NCBI GenBank assembly: GCA_027575805.1
Contig: JANBPU010000094.1
Coordinates: 1 to 62,962 of the forward strand
Source of the DNA: Mycoemilia scoparia
Lineage: Eukaryota > Kickxellomycota > Kickxellomycetes > Kickxellales > Kickxellaceae
DNA: 62,962 nucleotides
Reading direction: 5' to 3'
How positions within the stretch are numbered: the stretch's first letter is position 1; each line of letters opens with the position of its first letter. The position numbers and the translations under genes are program-made. The notes beneath the pieces were generated by a model. It had not been told where the DNA came from. It worked only from the letters and a program-made list of their open reading frames with translations, and did not search any database. Shown here piece by piece: positions 28,871-39,882 of the stretch.

Positions 28871-31800
28871 TTATGCTATGAGTCTATACCAAAAAATTAT
28901 ATAATTAATTTAATACTCTTGTCTGTCTATACGAGAAACTTTTGTAGAGGATTGGTTACCGATTCCCAGAACAGGCACTTGCTTACTTGAAAATAATACA
29001 CTCACAGTGTTGGCGATTGAAAAACTTGTAAATATTGAAGAACATGGGTTCTTTGGCTCTTTTGCTTGCTTCATCTTTTATAGGTGTCTGGAGGTTGTTT
29101 GACCCGTAGTAAACTATTCTATATAAATTTTACCAAAATAAATAATGAAATAGCTGGTATAATATTTGGTCTCATATCATTAAATAAACTAATGCCATAA
29201 ATTGCTTTTCTATTTATTCCAATACACAAAAATACACACGAAAAGATAAGGTTGCAGGATAGCATAAAATTCCTGGCATGTTTGCTTTTTCTTTATTGAA
29301 AGTTTTTGTGTGCGCAGGAATATTTATTGATACTTTCTTCTTAATAGGTCTTCAAAACAGCATATTTAAATAAAGTAAATGTGCGTCCTTCAAAAAATAA
29401 TGACCTATATTCTATATTAATATGATTTATTTTATAATTAAAACTAGAATAATTGTTTTAGATAAAGTTAGAGCAATGTTATTTTTGTTGTAACTGTGGT
29501 GGGAAGTGGCGAAAAGCCCCAAATTTCTATCAACAACTTCCCACACAAATATTAAATTCATGCAAAACTCCATAGTCTGTAATTATAATATTTGGTAAAA
29601 AACTTCAAAGAGCATGACTACTTGAAATTATTTACAATGGTTACAGCAATAATTTTATAATATTTGCATATTTGACCACAAAAATTGTTTCGTTTCTTTA
29701 ATAAAAAAAACTACAAAGAACATGGCTACTCAAATTTTGTAAAAATTATGCTTCTAACATTACCACAATATGATGAGATTTCACTAGTGCTTAAATGAAA
29801 GGTAGGCAGAAATGGATACCGGGTTTTGGCCAAATCACAAGGCAATTTGCTACGTAACTCTTGGGGAACAATTTTTACTTAAACACTAGCAGAATATGAT
29901 TATATATGTATAGCGAAAACAGTGATTTGAACTATTAACCAAATTAGTGCTAGTACTGTAATTACAACTATTTATCCTTGCTATTATCACATTTTTAAAA
30001 ACTTTTTAAAAAAAATAAAGCCCTAATATTAAGCAGTTCATACTGTTGCCACTAAACAGCTAGTTAGTTAGTTGGTTTTTAAGTTATTCAGCAATATGCT
30101 TCTGTAATATACTTTTCGCCTTTATCCAGAATTTCACAGGTAAAACCAACGAGTCTTTAAATGAAAATTCCATACCATACAACATCTTCAGGATCTTTCA
30201 AGCCAAAGATGTATTGAGATCTGAATTTTCCTTGCCAAAGTCTTTTAATTCTCAAAAAAAACATTTAATATTTGTCAGACCACGACTTATTTAGACCCAG
30301 ATCAAACAATCCTGAACCATTAGGAACGGTTCATGATCATTATATGTCAGTCCAATTAAGTCATGGCCTGACAAATATTAAATACTTTTTGAGAATTTAG
30401 GAATGACAATAAAGGTTAGCTACAGGGGAAACAGAAGGTAAAGCACTAGACTTTCGGAGAGAGTAAAATCTCGACAAAATATATGAAATGGGAATAAAGA
30501 AGGCAATTCAGAACAACAACTGGACCAATGTAGACAAAAGAATCTGTGCCAGTCAACCCAAATTTTAAAATACAATGCTTTACTGGGTAGCACTGTTGAA
30601 GAGGTAGCTTTACTTTTTATTTATCCCGACGGACCTGGGTCTGGATTACCATCTACAACAACTGCTACCACTTCAGAACAAGTGATGAATGATAAAATAT
30701 TATGGGTGTACCCGGGACGAATGAGTTTCATCGGCATTCTTAACTGAACTTTTCTATTGTGAACCATTACTGTTGTCAAATATTGTATTAATATTATATT
30801 TAAACCAAGCTTTAAAGCAATTTATGGGTTATAGGTGCAAATAGTAACCATCTAAAGAAACCCTTCCAATTAACCTTGAATTAACATTATTTTCAAGCAT
30901 CAAAACAACAATCATAATAATAACAGTACATTCGAATTAACCTTCATTTACCTATAAATTACAATAAATAAGCCACATACATTACTGACTGCCTTTCTTT
31001 AATGAAATACACAGAGATAAGTAAATGCAGTCATGCAGCATTTATACGTTCATGAAAAAAATAGTTTTAATTAACCTACTTGATTTTTCTCTCCCCACAT
31101 AAAATAACCACAAAAAACCAGAATAATACCAAAAGATAAAGCTTTAATCTACTGACCAAAATATACACACATGAATAGAAATTATAATGGATGTAATGTA
31201 TGTTGAAATACATAAGAAAAAGGTATAATATAAAAAGAAAGAGAATATGGGTGTTACAAAATGACAAGACAAGGTATAGTTTGGTTATAGATAGCCGTAT
31301 GGCAGCGTATATAAATGTGGGGAGAGAGAGAGAGAAAAGTTCAAGTCGCATTGATGATGATACACATACATACATGTATATATATATATATATTCAGCAG
31401 CAACCGCAAATCCATGTGTACGTGTGAGCCAAAATAAAGATGTTATAGAGAAAGTAATAATAATAATAATAATGAAAATAATCAGAGAAAAGTCATTTCA
31501 GAGGCTATTGGTAATAGTTCGGTAACTCAGAGATCATGCAGCGGGGAGATGTGGGCCAATGAGGTACTTGTAGAATACTATGTTTATATGTGGCAGTATG
31601 GCATGGAATTATAAACTGATATATTACAACAACACGGCTTTGCATTGATAGCGATAATAATGGTGACGAAAATAGTAGTGATTAGTAGTCCAAGACAACG
31701 ACAGGATAAAATTGATTGAGCAAGAAGATACAACAAAGGGGATTATATAGTAGTATTTGTGTATAGCCATAGCACATCATCATTGTCTAAAGATTGATTA

Positions 31801-31904
31801 TACACAATAACAACAATAATAGGAGCACTTGGCAACGGCAATTTTTTGGCACGACAATGTCAAACGAAACTCCACTCTCCTCTTTTCCAGCCCCTCCCCC
31901 TCGA
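28871..31904. other. 3-kb intergenic stretch
   Basis: AT-rich DNA with microsatellites ((AG)n near 31322, (TA)n near 31378, (AAT)n near 31457) and one long inverted repeat at 30246-30399. ORFs here, such as 31076-31375 on the minus strand, are hydrophobic low-complexity translations and not convincing genes. Confidence 0.45.
30246..30399. repeat. 154-bp inverted repeat (hairpin MITE or decayed LTR pair)
   Basis: The left arm (about 30246-30288, including TTTAATATTTGTCAG) and right arm (about 30357-30399, CTGACAAATATTAAA) pair over about 43 bases with few mismatches. The centre has a further small hairpin (TGAACC...GGTTCA). It could be a foldback element. No coding capacity. Confidence 0.6.
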
Positions 31905-33458
31905 TTAGGCTAGAGTACCAATGTTGTTAGTAGACTCCTCACTACCTGCATTACTATTATTATTATTATTAACACCGCTATTGTTATGAGCAGCAGCATC
32001 AGCCGACGATCCTGCACATGGAACTGATCCATCTTGTCTGGTTGAAATATGGCGGGTTGGACTTTCAGGCATATCGCTGCTGCTACCATCACGGTTTCTT
32101 GATAAAACAGAGTCAATGATATCAGTAGTGTTAGTCGGGACACTGCCGACTGGCGTAGATCCGAATGACTGGCTTCCATTGCTGTTCGGATTCTGGTCAA
32201 GATATATCGGCGTGGCATTGGCATCTTCGCGCATTCGTAGCTGGTTGTTTATTTGAGGTCCAGGAGTGGCATTTTGATCGCGAGCACTGCTGGAGTCAAA
32301 AGCACTCTCGGTCTCAGACATCGACTCGTGGTGGTGGTTAGAAGATTGATCGATAGACATTTCTGATCTGTTTTCTACGCCATGTTGTTGGTTGTTAGGC
32401 GGTTGCTGTTGGTTCTGCGACTGAGGGTTGTTGCTATCGTTATCCCCAGATTGGTTGTTCTGGGAGTCACCTAACTGTTGCTGTTGTTGTTGGGAAGCAA
32501 TTTGGTTACTGACCTGTTGCTGTTGGCGTTGCTGCTGCTGCTGATGTTGATTTTGAGCAACAGCAGGTGGGAGAATATAAGAAAGCGACTCGGCCTCGTT
32601 CTCATTCTCATCATTAGTTACGCTAGCTTCCAAGTCGGCATAAGTACGACAAAGTGGGCAGCTAAGCCCTGTGCTAGTAAACAGAATAGGTTTGATGCAC
32701 TTGAAATGGAAGCAATGAGAGCAAGGTGCGACAAACAAGGCTTGGAACGCAACCATAGGATACAGACAAATACAACATTCAGTATTTTCCGAGCCAGCAC
32801 CACCTCCACCACCAGCAGCAGCAGCACCGCCGCCGCTAAGAACATCATTATCGCCACCACCAAGAGAAGACGAACCCCCGCCCGCGGCCTTATTATAGTT
32901 ATCCTGAATATTCTTCAAAACCTGCTGTCTAAATGGATTGCCGTTTTTCTGTTGCCAATTACGATTAATTTCCAGCCGAATCTTTACACACTTGTATAAA
33001 TCCACCGTACCACCCTGATAATCAACACCCAGTTGCAAAATATCGCCATCATTAAGGGGATATTTATCGCTTTCAACATTAGGTGGAGATAGGCGCATGT
33101 GGTTAAGGAAAGTGCCTGAGGAAGATTTGACATCCCGAATGTAGATTTGGCCATTTTCACTCCAAATTTCGGCATGGGTGCGGCTGACTACTTTGCTTTT
33201 GAATGCAATGCGGTTTTTTTGTTGGCTGACTTTTTCGGTGAATCTTCCTACTCGGAGGACTTCGCCTTCAGGAACATCGCGGTCCATTACTTCGAAATAG
33301 AGGCACCTGCGGACATCGACAATATGGGGGACTATACGAATGTGAGGTGGCTGTTTGGTAGTAGGAGTTTGTGTGGTAGAGCTTTCTGTTTGGTTTGAAT
33401 TGGAATTGGAAGAATTGTTTTCTCTCGAGCTGTTATTGGTGTTTGGTGTGAGCTCCAT
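31905..33458 (-). CDS. dma1: FHA-RING E3 ubiquitin ligase, Dma1/Dma2-like
   Basis: 517 residues. I place the start at 33458 (MELTPNTNNSS), because the frame upstream of it translates TATA/GT repeats from the leader. An FHA domain lies at about residues 65-155 (LRVGRF, SRTHAEIW, VKSSSGTFLNHMRL), binding phospho-threonine. A C3HC4-type RING at about 228-270 (ECCICLYPM, CSHCFHFKC, SCPLCRTYADLEA) recruits the E2. The order FHA then RING, with the RING followed by DLEA, is diagnostic of fungal Dma proteins, which restrain mitotic exit and septation and position the spindle by ubiquitylating phosphorylated targets. A Gly/Ala-rich linker separates the domains. The C-terminal ~230 residues are Gln/Asn/Ser-rich, with several poly-Gln runs, and probably disordered. 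Stop TAA. Confidence 0.85.
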   Translation of the reverse strand: MELTPNTNNSSRENNSSNSNSNQTESSTTQTPTTKQPPHIRIVPHIVDVRRCLYFEVMDRDVPEGEVLRVGRFTEKVSQQKNRIAFKSKVVSRTHAEIWSENGQIYIRDVKSSSGTFLNHMRLSPPNVESDKYPLNDGDILQLGVDYQGGTVDLYKCVKIRLEINRNWQQKNGNPFRQQVLKNIQDNYNKAAGGGSSSLGGGDNDVLSGGGAAAAGGGGGAGSENTECCICLYPMVAFQALFVAPCSHCFHFKCIKPILFTSTGLSCPLCRTYADLEASVTNDENENEAESLSYILPPAVAQNQHQQQQQRQQQQVSNQIASQQQQQQLGDSQNNQSGDNDSNNPQSQNQQQPPNNQQHGVENRSEMSIDQSSNHHHESMSETESAFDSSSARDQNATPGPQINNQLRMREDANATPIYLDQNPNSNGSQSFGSTPVGSVPTNTTDIIDSVLSRNRDGSSSDMPESPTRHISTRQDGSVPCAGSSADAAAHNNSGVNNNNNSNAGSEESTNNIGTLA

Positions 33459-36150
33459 TTTTCTTCTAGAGATTGAAAAGTGAAGCCGTGGTGTTGTGGT
33501 TGTAGTGGAATGTATTTGTTGGTTGACTCCAAGTAAAGCTGTATATATATATATATATGCGCAGTTAATTAATATATGCGTGTGTGTGTGTGGATATAGA
33601 TAGAAACTTGTAAGATAATTGCAAAAAAGCAAATGCAAAGTGTCCTTGCTGGTGCCTTGTTTTGCCTAACAAGGGGCAAATATCTAGTTGTAGTAGTACT
33701 GGTAATAGTATGTGAATGACAAATGTGAAAGAAAGAGAGAAAGAGAGAGGGGGAGAGAAATATATAAACTGCTACTATTTGACTTGTAAGAGCAAGCGTA
33801 AATGTGAGAAAATATTAAATGGGAACTTTAGAAAAACGTGGGAGTGCGTGGTATTAAGAACAAAAAGTAATTTGCAAGCAAGTAAGCTTTGTAAATGAGA
33901 AGGCAGGTAAGTAGAGAAGACGACGGGTCGCAGTCAGTAATAATATGAAGGAAGGGAGATGTATATTTAAAAAAGAACACAGAAAGAGTAGAGAGCAAAG
34001 AAAAGAAGAACTGGTTGGTAAAAATACATGCACACTGCAGTGGACGACGATGTGAGGAGCTAACAGAGGTTCACATATCCATACATACAGACACAAGCAT
34101 ATACAACACAGTGCTGATGACTGACCGGCACGGAAACAGTCAGTAGAAGGCAAAGATAAATGGTGATTTTGGATTCACAGTCTTGACGCCTGTGTGGTTG
34201 GTGGTTGGTTGAGCATTTAACCCAACTGGTTGCTCCAAATGAATGAATGGAGAGAGGAGGCTGATTAAAGCCTCACACTCTTATTTGGATTGGCTTTGTT
34301 CCTTAAATTCGTTTAGAGGCTAATGTGTTTACACCACTGATAAAAGTCGTTTGGCCACCTCTTTGGGCGTTGTTTATTTCACCACCATGCCCTTCAACAA
34401 CGCCAGCTTTCTATTTAACGCCGCAGCTATACGAATGGAGGTTTTCTAAACAGACATAAACAAGCTGACCGTCCATCTGCATCTCATTCGGCTGTCAAGT
34501 GTTCGAAACTTCTAATTGTTTACTCAAAGATGATGATGCTCCCACCACCCTTCCTCATCGTCACATCACACTTATTGTGCGTGCTGTGCGCATGTGTGGC
34601 ATAATAGGGCGCTTGCTGACTGACTGACTGACTGACTGACTGGCTGGCTGGCTGACCTGGTATCAGCATTTCGCCTGCATCTGCCAATCAGTTCACAAGC
34701 CATTCTGCTTTCTCTCTCTCTCTCTCTCCTCCCCTGCTGCGAGGCACGATCGTCATCACTCCTCCATTTTTCTTTAAACAAAGAGTACATGGAAAAAGGC
34801 GGTTTATAACCAGTAACAAAGTTACTTTTCCTGGTTTCATATGGACATCTCTATAATTGATTACGACAATATCTATACATAAACCATCATTATGACCTCC
34901 TCCTTCTCTTCAATAGCCAAATGTAATGTAACGCAATTCATTTGTTATCAGCGACTCCCTCCTGACCTTAAAAGTGACACTAAAGGTCTAAATTGGCACC
35001 TTTTATATAGAATGACATTTAGGCCACACCCCTCTTCTCCGCTCCCCAACTTGCTTTGACATGAGTTTATTTTACTGGTGCTGATCCAACTTGCTCGATT
35101 GGTTCCATTCAGACTTTTATTATCATTATAACAAAATATACGTTCGTGTTTTATTGTTTCAAACTCCATTTAACTCTTTGTTTTTATTTATAATAACACA
35201 CATAATGCCAAAAAATACATGTATACCACCACCACAACTGATATAACACACTGGTTTGGAAGAGACTGATTATATATCATTCATGTTCTCTTTTATAACC
35301 ACAACAGCATTGCGAGCCATACCTTTTTCCTTTCTCAGCACTCTATAATTGTTGTTTTGGGTTTTCCAAAACAACTTTATCACAACAACAACAACAACAA
35401 CAACAACAACAGCAACAACAATAAGGAGTGGCCACACATCACCCACAGACCCTTCTCCACCCCATCTTTCCATCTACCTTAAAAAAGCATCTGAATAGCC
35501 AAAAAAGTCCAGTCCCTACCTGCCGCATCTCTGTCAACAATTTCAAATTCTTTGTTTTTGTTGCAATTGTCGTTGCTGCATAATAAATTGTAAAGTCGAT
35601 CACGAATTGTTTTCTTTTTCTCTACTATTTCAGCACCACTACCACCGACTTTATTATTAGAATAGCCATTAGACTTATTATTTTAAAATCAGGGGATGTG
35701 GTGGTGTGTTGCTATGTAGAATATCCGTAATGATTGCATCAAACCTCATCACCTTTGGCTCCACCCATACTACTAATAATAACACTAGTAATAGCCCTAC
35801 TACTCACAGAGTTTAAAATAGTCTCTCTCTCTCTCTATTTCTGGCCAACCAATAACTGTAGCCCAATCAAATGACCTCCCCTCCCCCACAAAACATGATA
35901 TTCTATTAATAGCCTACAGAGAGCAATGGCTATTATTGGTAATGCATACAGATTGAACATGTCGAGTGAAAATCTTATTGGATAGGGTGATTACAAACAT
36001 CTCAACAAGATCCACACTTCCTCCTCCTCCTTGACTAGCTATCCAAAAAAATTTACAATTGCCTGTATGTCTGGGTTGCTGTTATAGTACAAATCGTATA
36101 CACAAACTTTATACTCAACATTGTTATACAGAATTCCAAATGGATCATGA

Positions 36151-36395
36151 TTTTTGAAGGGGTGGTTTTTGTTAGTAGGCCAGTTTCAACTTGCATTGGC
36201 ATGTATACTTTGCTTCTAGCCCTTCAAAAGTAACCACACATACGGGTAGTTATTTTCGAAGGGCTAAATGCAGATAGCGCATAATGATGCATTGGCCAAT
36301 GTTAATATAGGTTGATGAATATACAAGTTAAAACTGGCCTACTAGTAAAACTTCTTGGTCCTTCAAAAATAATCACCTTTATTTACATCTGCATA
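36151..36395. repeat. MITE-like repeats, copies 3 and 4 (adjacent pair)
   Basis: Two palindromic units lie side by side: 36151-36227 (TTTTTGAAGGGG ... CCCTTCAAAAGTAACC) and 36235-36395 (TTATTTTCGAAGGGCTAA ... GGTCCTTCAAAAATAATCACC). Both contain AGGCCAGTTT or its complement internally. Confidence 0.6.
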
Positions 36396-36674
36396 CGATT
36401 CAAAGAAATATCAACTATACCACTATTAGCATTGACTAACTGCTTTGCCTTTATACCGAAAGGAAATAAGCGAAAATTAATCACATAAAGTAGTTTATTC
36501 AATTTATGCATTCTACAGCAATATTAATGCCTGAACTTTTGAAAGACAGAAACAAACTCGTTTTTTAAATGAATTCGTTTCATTGTTTTTCTTTTTTTGC
36601 GATGGTGTCTGTTTGACAAATTCATCTCCCCTTTTTTGTTTTCTTTCTCTCACACTCTCTTTATACAGATATGG

Positions 36675-36812
36675 ACCATTATTCTTGAAGGGCTAATTTT
36701 TACTATCGTAGGTCAGTTTCAACCTGCATATTAGCCAGCATACATTATCATTGATAAATGCATTGTCATGTATTGTCTGCATTTGGCCCTTCAAGAATAA
36801 TCACCCATATTT
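36675..36812. repeat. MITE-like repeat, copy 5
   Basis: 138 bp, from ACCATTATTCTTGAAGGGCT to GGCCCTTCAAGAATAATCAC; the ends are near-perfect inverted repeats of about 20 bp. It is flanked on both sides by ATAT-type sequence. Confidence 0.65.
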
Positions 36813-37256
36813 GACTGTCTAAATCTTGCCTATAATGTAGAAGTAGAAAGTAAATAACAGGAAGTAATAACTAATTTAATTTCCGTCTATGCATTCATAC
36901 ATTCTGTCCAACCAACTAACCAACCAACCAAATAAAGAGAGTTGTGGTATTTATGGGGGGTTTAGGGCTAGTGCTTTATCTGATATTATGTTTTAACATA
37001 CATCTATCCCTTCCTTCTTTCTCTCTCTCTCTCTTTCTTTGTATTACAAATCTCGCTACTACTACTACTACTACTACAACCACCACCATTATAACTATAG
37101 TTATGTTAAATATAATCCATAATCACGTACAAACAAATAAAGTACAATACATATGCATTAGTTTTTTTCTTTTCAAATTTCTATTACTACTAATGATAAT
37201 CCAACAACAGCAACAGTCTCAGCAGCCACAGGAATACCATATAAAAACTGTCAATC

Positions 37257-37748
37257 TTATTTGGAACGCTTTCGAAACCATCTAATCAATCCACCTTCCT
37301 GTCTCCAAAATCGTATCCAGTTCGTTGCAAATGCCAATGCAAATCCCTGGACAAATGGGACCAGCATGATTCGGAATAATAATCCGGTGGCTATTTCTAG
37401 TTTGCTTTCATTGAAATTTGGGTCGTATTGTGTTAGTTCTTTTGGATCAATGTAATCGATTGTTGAAATTGTAGATGTTGAGGTTGTGGATTCTATACTG
37501 TGTCTTCTACGGTGATGGTGATGATGATGATGATGTTCATGGTTGTGGTTTTGTTGTTGTTGTTGTTGTTGTTGTAATAATGATCGAGACTGGTGTGTAT
37601 ATTCCTCAAAATCTCTACCGTTATCATTATTGTTATTGTTGCTTATTTCTTGGTTCTGCATTTCTTCGAAAAATGTTTGGTTCTCGGCTTCAAGAATTCG
37701 TTGTCTGTCTTGGCGGTGTTGTTGCGGTTGCCTTTGTGGTTGCTCCAT
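37257..37748 (-). CDS. small C-terminally anchored membrane protein, 163 residues
   Basis: Residues 1-100 are hydrophilic and low-complexity: Gln-rich N-terminus, Asn run 37-41, poly-Gln 59-66, poly-His 72-79 followed by RRR, then a Ser/Thr stretch. A single hydrophobic segment follows at about 119-140 (IATGLLFRIMLVPFVQGFAL) and a short, basic, Trp-rich tail (WIRFW...RWFRKRSK). The layout, a soluble N-terminus with one helix near the C-terminus and a positive tail, is that of a tail-anchored protein, for which the mitochondrial outer membrane is a common destination. I cannot name the family; resemblance to Mim-type import factors (PFxxGFxLxF) is only suggestive. Stop TAA. Confidence 0.6.
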   Translation of the reverse strand: MEQPQRQPQQHRQDRQRILEAENQTFFEEMQNQEISNNNNNDNGRDFEEYTHQSRSLLQQQQQQQQNHNHEHHHHHHHHRRRHSIESTTSTSTISTIDYIDPKELTQYDPNFNESKLEIATGLLFRIMLVPFVQGFALAFATNWIRFWRQEGGLIRWFRKRSK

Positions 37749-38435
37749 AGTGTGTATGTATATATGTGAGGATGTGATAGGATTATATAATCTCGATTGC
37801 CATTAATATATCTCCCATAAAAGAATCCAAAATTTCAATGATTTTCAAACTAGTTGATTTGGAACCAATTACTTATGGTTCGATTAAATCATAATCTTTT
37901 TCTTTATAATTTTATTTGAATTGGCCTATTTATTCATTCTCTCTATACACCTTTATTTATTTGTTTGTTTATATTGAGTTGGCATTTAATTATGTTGTTA
38001 ATACATAAAATTATTCAGAATCACTCATTTTTAACAATAATATTAATAAAAAAGGCAAAATGAAGGAAAATGCCAGGAAATTTATGCAATTTTGCCATAC
38101 GATTTAATTGAAAAATACTTCAGTTCATACCAAAATAAATAGAAAAACAAAATTTATGGCATTCATTTTAATGCAATGCGACCAAATATTTATAACCAAC
38201 AAGCTATCATTAAATATACATATTTATATGTATATATAGCACTCTGAAAAATTACCCAATTCTCAAGGAGCTATAAAAACCCAGTACAAATGTATACACG
38301 CCAAAGAATCTATATTCTTCAATATTAACACAAGTTTCTCAATCACCTAAATAAAGTGTCAGCATATCAGCTACAAGCAATTTATTCCATAAATTCATAG
38401 CCCATACCCGCACATATATATATATAAACTCAACA
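37749..38435. other. divergent promoter region
   Basis: It lies between the divergently transcribed genes at 37748 (minus) and 38436 (plus). A TATA-like TATAAAAA at 38272-38279 precedes the 38436 gene by about 160 bases. The rest is AT-rich without other features. Confidence 0.4.
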
Positions 38436-38927
38436 ATGTACAGTGGTATATTTGGTGTTGCTTCATCGGTTCAGAATAAAGAAAAGAATTACTTTGTTGA
38501 ATCATCAACCTATATTGATAAGCAGTTCCAGTCTGGCACTACTTTTACTAAAGAAGGCCTCATTAACAAAATATGTGAAACCAAGGATGAGCTTTTGAAA
38601 GTAAGTATTATCGATGCAACAATATATCAATCCATCTAACCATCCACATATTCTTTAAAAACTCATGTATCTTTAACAATAATTAATCCATTACTAATAA
38701 TACAACAATCTATTTTAAAAAAACAAAACTTGGTTTATTAGGAGGATAAATTCCAAGGATCGTACATGTATGTCAATGTGACAGGCATTGATCTTGATAA
38801 AAAGAAGTTTTGTAGCCATGTGGTACGTGCCCTGAGCAATAACCCTACTGAAATCGAGATTTGGGTTTATGCACATGATGGTGAAAAAACTTATTTAGCT
38901 GCTCATGCAAAATTGACTTCTTATTAG
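38436..38927 (+). CDS. 116-residue orphan protein, two exons, paralogue of the 28370 gene
   Basis: Exons 38436-38600 and 38742-38927 flank a 141-nt intron (GTAAGTATTA ... TTTATTAG). The product has 116 residues. Exon 1 encodes 55 and ends in LLK; exon 2 begins EDKFQGSYMYVN. It aligns over its whole length with the protein at 28370-28870, and both introns interrupt the same codon boundary. The stop is TAG, aligned with TGA in the paralogue. No localisation signal. The two genes lie about 10 kb apart in opposite orientation, consistent with an inverted duplication followed by divergence. Function unknown. Confidence 0.72.
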
Positions 38928-39143
38928 GGGGTAATAACATTCAGAATAATATCTTTGTAATTATAGTTATTATCATTACTAGATTAATTTTTATATAGAA
39001 TGCTAATTTATTGAGTCCTTTAATAATAATAATAATATTAAGAATAATTGAAGAATAATAAATTCCCTTCTTTGAGCTTCCTGCTGTCTACATTTACAGA
39101 TAATTCCAATAGCATTCAAAACTAAATGACGCCATACATTAAC
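38928..39143. other. short intergenic
   Basis: AT-rich 3' flank of the 116-residue gene, with an AATAAT run. No feature. Confidence 0.35.
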
Positions 39144-39882
39144 CTAATTACTAATCATCAAATCATAAAAGATGATATTAACAGGAATAGCTGCAATATA
39201 CAAAAGTATTTGCATATTGCCAGGAGCGAGTATTATTCCCAGTATATTTGTTCCAAAACACAAAATACCCAAGTCGATAAAAATAATGGCGTCACTGTTA
39301 ATGCTGATAGATTGAGCCATTTGCCCACCAAGTTTTGCAACACAAAAAACCACAAAGTATTCAATTAATAAATTTAGATATTATTGTACAAAGTATGGGC
39401 AAACTAAGTACAAGCGAGCAAACAGCAGACTCGATGGTTTAAACTGACCATTACTAAATATGATGCATAATACTAGGTCAACAACTGTAAAGAAATCATA
39501 AAAGCATAACCGAAGATTCTTCCTGGGTAATGGATTTTTAATATTTGCATCAAATGTGCTGTCACAGGGCCCAGAGGAGTAAAATTGCCACAGCACTGGA
39601 CTTGGCTTTCTCCATAGGCAATCCATCAGGTTGAAAGACGATAGTCCCGTCGGTGTTGAACTTGTACATGTATGACAAATAGCTCAATAAACATGCCAAA
39701 GGTGGCAAGGAATAGATAACCATTCTTGGCTTGAAATTACAAAATAAACGTACTTCGTGCAAATAAGCAAATGTGTTGTGGATGTTGTATACAGGGAAAT
39801 GCAATTTACTTGATATGATAGGCAAGGGATGGAATTTCATGGCCCTATTAATTCTATTTATTGACTCTCTATTTTTAGACAT
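39144..39882 (-). pseudogene. broken multi-pass membrane protein gene
   Basis: Minus-strand open pieces 39882-39562, 39626-39381 and 39353-39144 overlap or abut in different frames. All encode hydrophobic segments (for example MVIYSLPPLACLLSYLSYMY, AVAILLLWAL, then VDLVLCIIFS, then ILGIILAPGNMQILLYIAAI). The first piece starts with a plausible ATG and a polar N-terminus (MSKNRESINRINRAMKF). I could not find an intron set that joins them, so a frameshifted pseudogene is more likely than a spliced gene. Family not recognised. Confidence 0.35.

Larger units (their letters stand above)
33459..37256. other. 3.8-kb intergenic stretch, repeats and simple sequence
   Basis: No convincing gene. Simple sequence: (TA)n near 33541-33558, (GT)n near 33581-33592, (GACT/GGCT)n at 34616-34654, (CT)n near 34711-34728, (ACA)n at 35381-35410, (CT)n near 35823-35837. 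Three MITE-family copies lie at 36151-36395 and 36675-36812. The 5' leader and promoter of the FHA-RING gene lie in the first part. ORFs such as 36944-37285 are products of simple sequence. Confidence 0.5.

Noticed and set aside
33459..33638. N-terminal 60-residue extension of the FHA-RING protein
   Set aside because: It translates (TA)n and (GT)n repeats of the leader (HTHTHILIN, YIYIYT). The next ATG at 33458 gives a usual N-terminus.
34612..34660. GACT/GGCT tandem run as a regulatory array
   Set aside because: It is a plain tetranucleotide microsatellite with gradual change of unit; nothing ties it to a binding site.
36944..37285. 113-codon ORF with a hydrophobic start and a poly-Thr run
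   Set aside because: The poly-Thr comes from an (ACT)n microsatellite and the ORF overlaps the 3' end of the minus-strand gene. No support as a gene.
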